A program made the translations under genes and the position numbers. Shown here one piece after another: positions 1-4,921 of a stretch of 5,607 nucleotides of DNA. The notes under the pieces are model-generated. The model did no database searches and had not been told where the DNA came from. It worked only from the letters and a program-made list of their open reading frames with translations. Every line of letters begins with the position of its first letter. The stretch's first letter is position 1. The DNA comes from JAPLGZ01 sp038225095 (GTDB taxonomy: Bacteria; Chloroflexota; Anaerolineae; Caldilineales; Caldilineaceae): positions 1-5,607 of the forward strand of contig JBBREZ010000466.1 in assembly GCA_038225095.1 (NCBI GenBank). The letters run 5' to 3'.

Positions 1-3000
1 ACAGCCGAGCGAGCACGCGTGGTGATAACTGTACTTTGTGGGCCAGCACAATGGCTTGTTGAAAGTGCGTTTCTGCCTTGTCTAGGCTGCCCATACCGAG
101 ATATACTTGGGCCAATTGTCGCAATCCTTCCACTTGCCATAGGTCATTTTCCGCGTCTCTATCATCTGCATGAGGGGTGGCAAGTCTTTCCAATACTTTT
201 TGAAAATATTGGATGGCCTCTTCATTTAGATAGGCGCGGCGGGCTTTCTCACCGGCCTTGAGCAAATACTCAATCGCCTTGTCTTCCATAGCGCTACGTT
301 CATAGTGATAGGCGAGCGACTCATAGTATTCGACCAAATTGTCCGCATACAGTTGCTCCAACGCTTCTGCCACTTGTTGATGGAGTTGTTGGCGTTGCGG
401 TTGGTGTAAGGTGCCGTAAACCGCGTCCTGCACAAGCACATGCTTGAACGAATATTCCACTTCGGGGATAGCGCGTTCCTGATAGATAAAATCGCGCGCC
501 TCTAGGATTGCTAGAATATCATCTAGATTGATTGGGTTGCGCAGCATGTGCGCTAACACGCGCGGACGAAACAGCCGCCCGATCACGGCTGCCCATTGGA
601 GCGTTTGTTTTGCAGCGAAATCCAGATGATCGAGACGGCTTAGGATGACGCTCTGAACACTTTCTGGCACCATGAATTGTTCGATTGTGTCGCGTGTCTG
701 CCATACCTCACCCACCTGATAGACAATGTTTGCATCCATGAGCGCGCGAATTACCTCTTCGACAAAGAGCGGGTTGCCCTGTGCTTTGTTCAGGATGAGG
801 GTTTTCACCGCGGGTGAAAGCGCATCGATGGTCAAAAGCGCCTCAATCAGGGTGCGGGTTTGGGTCGGCGTTAACTCGTGCAGGTGAAGTTCGGTCAAAC
901 GCTCTGGACATTTGCGGGAGGCAAGCGTTGCGAGTTGGACACTTTTGTGCGGTTGTTCGAGCCGATAAATGCAGAAGAGTAAGAGCGGCTGTTGCGCTAG
1001 CCCTTCCATCAGCAGGCTGATCAAGTTCAAGGAAAGCGTATCAGCCCAGTGCAAATCTTCAAACACGAGGACCAGCGGTTGACGACGAGCGAGGGCAAGG
1101 AAGAAATCGCGCAAGGCCATCAATGTCCGGTGGCGGATTTGTTCTGGATCGGCGCTACGTAATTGTTCATCCCATAAATTGCCAAATTGGATCGAAAACA
1201 GATTGCCCAGGAGTGGACCAATCTCGTCGCGTTGTTCTACGTTGAGCGCACCGCTTGCCACCAACGCTTGCAGTTCAACTGCAATGCGTTCGGCCAACGT
1301 CTGCTCACTTAACAGAAATTCCTCGTCTGCCGACAAAGTGGAAGGTAGTAGGCGATTCGGTTGCCCGGCTAAATAGGCGCGCAACATGTCGATCACTGGC
1401 CAATAGCTGGCCGTCATGCCGAGTTCGAGACAGCGCCCTTCTAACCAGACCAACGGAGACAAGGGGACAGCGTTCCTGGATGATGCTGGCTCCGCAAGCG
1501 AAGCGATGTCTCTTTGTACCGCTTCCTGTTGTGCGATCGTTTGCAGTTCAGTCACCAGCCGCGATTTGCCTACGCCCGCTTCGCCACTGAGTAGCACGAT
1601 CTGCCCTGCTCCGTGTTGCACAGCCACTAAAGAGCGTTTGAGTGCGTCCATTTCAGATGCGCGCCCAATCAGGGCTGCGCGCAAATTGATGATGCCGCGG
1701 CTCTTCCGTTGCCGCGGGCGTAGAGCATCGACCTGATAAGCGCTGAGCGATGCCGCCTGATTCTGAAGGGCGAGCGTCAAAGGCGTGAAGCGAATTGCCG
1801 CATACGTTTGGCGCTGGGTGGCTTCCCCAACCAGAATTTGGCCTGGTTCCGCATTCGCTTGGAGCCGTTCCACCCAATGCACAACTGGGCCGAGCACACT
1901 AACGGCTGGCCCTGTGGCCGATTCTGTACGCCCGACATAGACATTGCCCGTCTGGATACCCATGCTAAGTTCCAGGCCAGCGCTTTGCGCCGCGCGTCTA
2001 ATCTCCAATGCGGCGTGAATGGCCCGTTCTGGATCGTCTTCATGCATCTGCTCCACGCCAAAAATGACCATAACCCCATTGACCAACAGGCGCTCTACCT
2101 TAGCGCCATAACGCGCCAGCGTTGGTTCCATCACTTGTAGTAAATGCGGTGTACGGGACGAGTCAGCTTGGGTTAGATTGGTTAGGCCCACACAAAGCAG
2201 CGTTGCCAGGCGAATTTCGTCGGCGCGTGCTAGATGCGAATCAGCAGCAAGGGGCGCCGCGCTGTTGGGCAAAGTAAGGGGAGAGGCAATGTCACCGGTT
2301 AGGTTGAAATGTTGGATTTCGAGTTGCGCCAATAACGTTTGCGCCGAATTTTGCTCAACGCGTGCGGCCATGGTTTCAATAGCCAACGGCAAATGACCAA
2401 GCCAGGCACATAGCTCTTCGACCACACGAGCCGTGGTCGGTGTAAGGTCAAAATGGGAATTGACGGCCTGTGCGCGCTGCACGAATAATTCAACCGCAGC
2501 GGTCGGTTCAAGCGGCAGGACGGGTAAACGCTGTTCAGCACGTACCCGCAACGGTTCGCGACTGGTAATCAAGATACGCAGCGCTGGACATTCGGTTAGG
2601 AGGTCGGTTACTAGGGAAACACCGAGGATCAAATGCTCAAATTGATCGAGCACCAGCAGCAGTTCTTTGCGGCGCAGATATTCGATCAGGCGCGTGCGTG
2701 GTGGTTTGGGCGTTCTTCCGGTCTCCGCCAAGCCCAAGTGGCTTGCCATGGCGTTGGCTATTGCCTCTGGCTGAACAGATGGGGCCGCAGTGACCGCGGC
2801 CAACGTGATAAAGTAACAGCCATCGGCAAACAATTCTTGCAACCGCAGGGCGACTTCCAGCCCCAGACGTGTTTTGCCCACCCCTGGCGGACCAACCAGC
2901 GTTAAGAGACGACCATACGGGTCAAGCAGCCGTTGGCAGGCCACGCCAAGCGTGCGTTCGCGCCCAATCAACGCTGTTAGTGGGGTTGGCAGCGTTGGGT

Positions 3001-3361
3001 GGTCAGCACGCATTTCTTCCGCTACCACCTGGCGCATTTCACGCGTCAAGGTGATAGAAGTTGGCGGCTTTTCACCGCGCGCCATAGCCGCCAATTCGAT
3101 GAGGCGCATGGCGGTGCGCGGGTCATCCTGCAAATCGAGCGCCGCAATGAACTTTTCCGTGATCGCTTGGACAGCAGGCAGCCGTTGGTTCTTTTCTAAA
3201 TGGCTGATATGGGCCAGGCTCAAACCGACCAGCGCGCCCAACTCGGCTTGGGTCATGCCGGCGCGTTTGCGTAGTTGTTTGAGCAGATCACCAAAGGTGA
3301 CAGAAGAAGGGGAGAACGCAACGGATGTTTGTGGCGCTCCACTAGAGGTTGATCGGGGCAT
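1..3361 (-). CDS. Giant XRE-HTH / NB-ARC / pseudo-cyclase / AAA ATPase / TPR signalling protein (3' end outside window)
   Basis: Probably a cytoplasmic STAND-type signal-responsive regulator; its ligand and target are unknown. The frame is open for 1120 codons to the window edge. Visible domains: a disordered N-terminus (1-21); an XRE/HTH_3 helix-turn-helix (about 22-78, with MTQAELGALVGLS and HISHLEK); an NB-ARC-like ATPase (about 128-335) with Walker A GPPGVGKT (157-164), Walker B LLLVLDQFEHL (234-244), the sensor-like ITSREPL and a GLPLAIE-like GHLPLAIE; a linker; a class III cyclase-like domain (about 383-545) with lost catalytic residues; a second AAA_16-like ATPase (about 560-800) with Walker A GEAGVGKS (593-600) and Walker B LVLVFEDLHWAD; then a helical part (GNPLFVEEV, FKHVLVQDAVY) leading into TPR-like helices from about 1015. 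The ATG at 3361 is chosen because GGAGG lies 5 nt upstream, it places the HTH near the N-terminus, and an in-frame TGA lies upstream. The end of the TPR region is missing. Domain identity is from motif recognition; DNA binding and signalling roles are inferred. Confidence 0.93.
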   Translation of the reverse strand, partial: MPRSTSSGAPQTSVAFSPSSVTFGDLLKQLRKRAGMTQAELGALVGLSLAHISHLEKNQRLPAVQAITEKFIAALDLQDDPRTAMRLIELAAMARGEKPPTSITLTREMRQVVAEEMRADHPTLPTPLTALIGRERTLGVACQRLLDPYGRLLTLVGPPGVGKTRLGLEVALRLQELFADGCYFITLAAVTAAPSVQPEAIANAMASHLGLAETGRTPKPPRTRLIEYLRRKELLLVLDQFEHLILGVSLVTDLLTECPALRILITSREPLRVRAEQRLPVLPLEPTAAVELFVQRAQAVNSHFDLTPTTARVVEELCAWLGHLPLAIETMAARVEQNSAQTLLAQLEIQHFNLTGDIASPLTLPNSAAPLAADSHLARADEIRLATLLCVGLTNLTQADSSRTPHLLQVMEPTLARYGAKVERLLVNGVMVIFGVEQMHEDDPERAIHAALEIRRAAQSAGLELSMGIQTGNVYVGRTESATGPAVSVLGPVVHWVERLQANAEPGQILVGEATQRQTYAAIRFTPLTLALQNQAASLSAYQVDALRPRQRKSRGIINLRAALIGRASEMDALKRSLVAVQHGAGQIVLLSGEAGVGKSRLVTELQTIAQQEAVQRDIASLAEPASSRNAVPLSPLVWLEGRCLELGMTASYWPVIDMLRAYLAGQPNRLLPSTLSADEEFLLSEQTLAERIAVELQALVASGALNVEQRDEIGPLLGNLFSIQFGNLWDEQLRSADPEQIRHRTLMALRDFFLALARRQPLVLVFEDLHWADTLSLNLISLLMEGLAQQPLLLFCIYRLEQPHKSVQLATLASRKCPERLTELHLHELTPTQTRTLIEALLTIDALSPAVKTLILNKAQGNPLFVEEVIRALMDANIVYQVGEVWQTRDTIEQFMVPESVQSVILSRLDHLDFAAKQTLQWAAVIGRLFRPRVLAHMLRNPINLDDILAILEARDFIYQERAIPEVEYSFKHVLVQDAVYGTLHQPQRQQLHQQVAEALEQLYADNLVEYYESLAYHYERSAMEDKAIEYLLKAGEKARRAYLNEEAIQYFQKVLERLATPHADDRDAENDLWQVEGLRQLAQVYLGMGSLDKAETHFQQAIVLAHKVQLSPRVLARL
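1727..2215 (-). other. Degenerate class III adenylate/guanylate cyclase-like domain inside the giant regulator
   Basis: Residues about 383-545 keep the class III cyclase framework: NGVMVIFG followed by HEDDPERAIHAALEI, then MGIQTGNVYVG, and VERLQANAEPGQILVGEAT. Against the usual family pattern, the catalytic positions are changed. The first metal Asp of the FADxxGxT strand is Gly392. The second metal Asp of the GDGVM turn is Asn428. The purine-contacting Lys before it is Arg424. The Asp of the GDxVN motif is Pro492 and the transition-state Asn is His495; only the transition-state Arg (Arg499) is kept. The domain is therefore unlikely to make cAMP or cGMP and may act as a nucleotide sensor or a structural/dimerisation module. 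The alignment was made by eye; the identity of the domain is secure, the loss of activity is inferred. Confidence 0.82.
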
Positions 3362-3388
3362 TAGCTCCTCCACTGTTAAACGCTTATA
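3362..3388 (-). promoter_or_regulatory. Ribosome binding site and weak -10 candidate of the giant regulator gene
   Basis: On the minus strand a strong Shine-Dalgarno sequence GGAGG (3371-3367) lies 5 nt before the ATG and fixes the start. Further upstream TATAAG (3388-3383) matches five of six -10 consensus bases and would give a leader of about 15 nt. No convincing -35 hexamer lies 16-18 nt upstream of it, so the promoter part is tentative. The ribosome site is well supported. Confidence 0.55.
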
Positions 3389-3410
3389 TTTTCAAACAGA
3401 CGCTTGTTTT

Positions 3411-3478
3411 TGTAGCGGCGGTTCGTAACCGCCGGTCGCTCATCTCCGTAAGACCGACGGTTACGAACCGCCGCTACA
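3411..3478. repeat. 68-bp near-perfect inverted repeat with self-palindromic arms
   Basis: The left arm (3411-3437) and right arm (3452-3478) are 27 bp each and match as reverse complements at 26 of 27 positions, around a 14-nt loop. Each arm also contains its own hairpin, CGGCGGTT-CGT-AACCGCCG in the left arm and its near-counterpart in the right, so the element can fold as one long stem or two small ones. The single mismatch is A/C on plus-strand RNA but a G-U wobble on minus-strand RNA, which is the direction of the flanking genes. No run of T follows the stem on either strand, so it is not a typical intrinsic terminator. It resembles the dispersed palindromic intergenic repeats (REP/MITE-like) of Chloroflexota and cyanobacterial genomes; multiplicity elsewhere cannot be seen here. 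Confidence 0.9.
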
Positions 3479-3538
3479 GCACTGAACCTGTGCTTACTGC
3501 CGGGTGCCAACTGGGCGCGGGTTCAGCAAGCAGAACCC

Positions 3539-4375
3539 CTACGCGGGTGAATCCGCCAACTGGTTTAGTTCGGCTGCGGTCAACCCAGTCATCTCCAAGA
3601 TCAACGGCGTTGCGATGCCATGTTGCCGCATCGAACGGGCAATCTCGATTTTTTCGGCCAGGCGGCCTTTCTCCTCGGCGGCGGTAAGTTGGGCATTGAG
3701 CACGCGCGCCTGTTTCAGGCTGCCTTCGTACACCCAGCGGTCTTCAGGTGACAAAGCGGCTTCCTCGGCAATCGCAAAGGCATGAGTAAAGGGTTCGCTC
3801 GCCAACTCGGCGGGGATTTGTTGTAATTCGGGCAAGTGACGCAACAGATAAATCCACTTGTCCGCGGGGGACAAGCTCTCCAGCGGCTGTTTGAATTTGA
3901 CCAATTCAATGTACACAAAGGTTAGCTTGTGATAGAAGACGGTTTGGTTGTCGGTGTCATACAACTGGACATAGCGCAGATAGGTTTTGTCATTGTCGAT
4001 CAGGGTAAAATCGAGGATGAGGATGCAATAAACTGGCAACAAGTTGAATTGCCAATCCGCCCCGCGCTGCGCTTGATAGGTGATGGCAAAGGTGCTGTAG
4101 TAGAGCGCGCGTTCTTTGACATTTTCCTGATCGGCCTGTTGCATTTCGACAATAAAGCGCTGCCCCATGCTGTCCACGCAATAGACATCATAGATGCCAC
4201 GCCGTTCCGCAGCTGACTTGGGCAATTGTTCCAATGGAATATAGGTGAGTTCGACAATTGGATGCGGCAGTTTTAACACATCAAAGAGAAATTGCTTCAG
4301 AATTTCTTTGCTGTCTTCCTGCCCAAACAGCCGCTTGAAGCCAAAATCCGTCCGCGCATCGATGTATCTACCCAT
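3539..4375 (-). CDS. Rpn-family PD-(D/E)XK nuclease (recombination-promoting nuclease / putative transposase family)
   Basis: A complete 278-residue protein. Members of this family (PDDEXK_2, Rpn) are Mg-dependent DNA endonucleases; some promote RecA-independent recombination in E. coli and some have been linked to anti-phage toxicity. The N-terminus carries the typical YIDARTDFGFKRLFG opening (residues 4-18). The nuclease core shows RGIYDV (Asp63) followed by FIVEMQ (Glu77, Gln79), the D...ExQ variant of the PD-(D/E)XK signature usual in this family. The C-terminus has the family's charged helix and the MRQHGIATPLILEMTGL-type tail (249-265). Length is normal. The start at 4375 is chosen because AGGAG (4387-4383) lies 7 nt upstream and the conserved region begins at residue 4; an ATG six codons further up would overlap that site, and a longer open frame upstream to 4792 lacks family sequence. 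It lies upstream of and co-oriented with the giant regulator. Family assignment is firm; the cellular role here is unknown. Confidence 0.93.
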   Translation of the reverse strand: MGRYIDARTDFGFKRLFGQEDSKEILKQFLFDVLKLPHPIVELTYIPLEQLPKSAAERRGIYDVYCVDSMGQRFIVEMQQADQENVKERALYYSTFAITYQAQRGADWQFNLLPVYCILILDFTLIDNDKTYLRYVQLYDTDNQTVFYHKLTFVYIELVKFKQPLESLSPADKWIYLLRHLPELQQIPAELASEPFTHAFAIAEEAALSPEDRWVYEGSLKQARVLNAQLTAAEEKGRLAEKIEIARSMRQHGIATPLILEMTGLTAAELNQLADSPA

Positions 4376-4421
4376 TGTCTCGCTCCTGCTCATTGATGGC
4401 GCTAGTCCCGTTGTAAAGCCA

Positions 4422-4450
4422 AGCATACCACAAGTGGCAGGGATTTTCAA
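4422..4450 (-). promoter_or_regulatory. Sigma70-type promoter of the Rpn nuclease gene
   Basis: On the minus strand TTGAAA (4450-4445) and TATGCT (4427-4422) are separated by exactly 17 nt, and a TG dinucleotide one base before the -10 makes it an extended -10. Transcription would start near 4415, giving a leader of about 40 nt that contains the AGGAG ribosome site. Seen in sequence; activity is inferred, and Chloroflexota promoter consensus is assumed to be sigma70-like. Confidence 0.6.
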
Positions 4451-4465
4451 CCATATCATAAAACA

Positions 4466-4513
4466 TTTTGGCGAATTTTTGGCGAAAAAAACCGCCCACG
4501 CGCCGAAAAAAAC
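4466..4513. repeat. Phased A/T tracts with tandem direct repeats in the divergent control region
   Basis: TTTTGGCGAA occurs twice, at 4466-4475 and 4477-4486, an 11-bp period. CGAAAAAAAC occurs twice, at 4483-4492 and 4504-4513, a 21-bp period. The four A/T runs are centred near 4467, 4478, 4488 and 4509, so they sit on one face of the helix at one- and two-turn spacing, the arrangement that bends DNA. The block lies between the nuclease promoter and the start of the rightward small gene. It could be a curved promoter element or an operator; no binding protein is identified. Confidence 0.6.
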
Positions 4514-4516
4514 GTG

Positions 4517-4522
4517 TATAGT
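4517..4522 (+). promoter_or_regulatory. Possible -10 element for a leaderless transcript
   Basis: TATAGT matches five of six -10 bases and ends 6 nt before the ATG at 4529, so a transcript starting at the usual distance would begin on or next to the start codon. No Shine-Dalgarno sequence precedes that ATG, which fits leaderless translation. No -35 hexamer is seen at 16-18 nt spacing; the A-tracts just upstream could substitute. Tentative. Confidence 0.35.
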
Positions 4523-4528
4523 CAACGC

Positions 4529-4843
4529 ATGAGCAAAACCGTACGCCGCATCGTCACCCATATTACCACGCTGCGCTCGCAGATCCAGCAAATCTCCGCA
4601 CAAGGTCAGGTGCTCCGGCGCACAATCACGACGGTGATCACCGACACATGGACGTTGGTGTGGGCGGAGGAGGATAGTATGGAATACGGGGTGTGGAAGG
4701 CGGAAGAAGGCAATGATCCGGCTCAATTCATGCTCGGAAAGGAGGAAAATATTCAACAGAATGGAGAGGATCGGCCAGCAACAGGTGATCAACGTGTAGC
4801 GTCCGAACCCCCGGTGGACGCTGCACCGGCGAGCGACGCGTAA
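4529..4843 (+). CDS. Hypothetical small protein, basic helical N-terminus and acidic disordered C-terminus
   Basis: A 104-residue protein that I do not recognise. Residues 1-38 contain no acidic residue and six Lys/Arg; hydrophobic residues at 8, 12, 15, 19 and 22 follow an a/d heptad spacing, suggesting a short amphipathic or coiled-coil helix. Residues 41-56 are Trp-rich (Trp41, Trp45, Trp56). From residue 39 on there are 16 Asp/Glu against four Lys/Arg, and the last 30 residues are rich in Pro, Ala, Asp and Glu, so likely disordered. No signal peptide or membrane segment is visible. Codon use resembles the neighbouring genes, supporting a real gene. The ATG at 4529 is preferred; an in-frame GTG at 4514 would add five residues, and neither has a ribosome site. 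It is divergent from the nuclease gene and 78 bp upstream of the lipoprotein gene, with which it could be co-transcribed. Confidence 0.68.
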   Translation: MSKTVRRIVTHITTLRSQIQQISAQGQVLRRTITTVITDTWTLVWAEEDSMEYGVWKAEEGNDPAQFMLGKEENIQQNGEDRPATGDQRVASEPPVDAAPASDA

Positions 4844-4848
4844 TTCTG

Positions 4849-4882
4849 CCGTAGGACCACACGTTATACCGTGACCCTACGG
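4849..4882. repeat. Imperfect palindrome between the small gene and the lipoprotein gene
   Basis: The arms CCGTAGGACCAC (4849-4860) and GTGACCCTACGG (4871-4882) pair at 10 of 12 positions around a 10-nt loop. The two central mismatches are A/C on plus-strand RNA and become G-U wobbles on minus-strand RNA. It begins 5 nt after the stop codon of the small gene. No T-run follows on the plus strand, so it is at best a weak terminator; it may be a decayed dispersed palindrome, an mRNA stabilising hairpin or a partial attenuator. Confidence 0.65.
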
Positions 4883-4921
4883 GGTGCAACATTCAATTTC
4901 ATTCAGACAAAGGAGTTTCAC

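Noticed and set aside
611..636. Possible frameshift or decay in the giant gene near the ATPase regions
   Set aside because: Codon-by-codon reading gives exactly 1120 codons from 3361 to the edge with all domain motifs in one frame, so the gene appears intact.
1..3361. Many short open frames on both strands within the giant gene
   Set aside because: They overlap a single uninterrupted frame whose translation carries recognisable domains throughout; none has a family motif or a convincing ribosome site.
3411..3478. The long palindrome as an intrinsic terminator
   Set aside because: The stem is followed by an A-run on the minus strand and by mixed sequence on the plus strand, so the U-tract is missing in both directions.
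3478..3494. Small inverted repeat AGCAC / GTGCT beside the long palindrome
   Set aside because: A 5-bp stem is easily found by chance; no related structure or T-run is present.
3519..3538. Hairpin GGGTTC / GAACCC immediately after the nuclease stop codon
   Set aside because: The stem is only 6 bp with an 8-nt loop and no T-run follows on the minus strand, so I do not call it a terminator.
3539..3900. Internal start inside the nuclease gene for a short C-terminal product, as reported for some Rpn genes (RpnS)
   Set aside because: I looked for ATG, GTG or TTG codons with a ribosome site in the last third. The candidates (Met249 codon at 3631, Val215 codon, a TTG after GGAG) have poor sites or poor spacing, so it is not supported.
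3929..4216. A 95-codon plus-strand open frame opposite the nuclease gene
   Set aside because: It is antisense to the conserved nuclease core and has no recognisable motif of its own.
4376..4792. A 139-codon open upstream extension of the nuclease frame
   Set aside because: It crosses the well-formed promoter and ribosome site, overlaps the divergent small gene, and has no family sequence; the conserved Rpn N-terminus begins at residue 4 of the shorter form.
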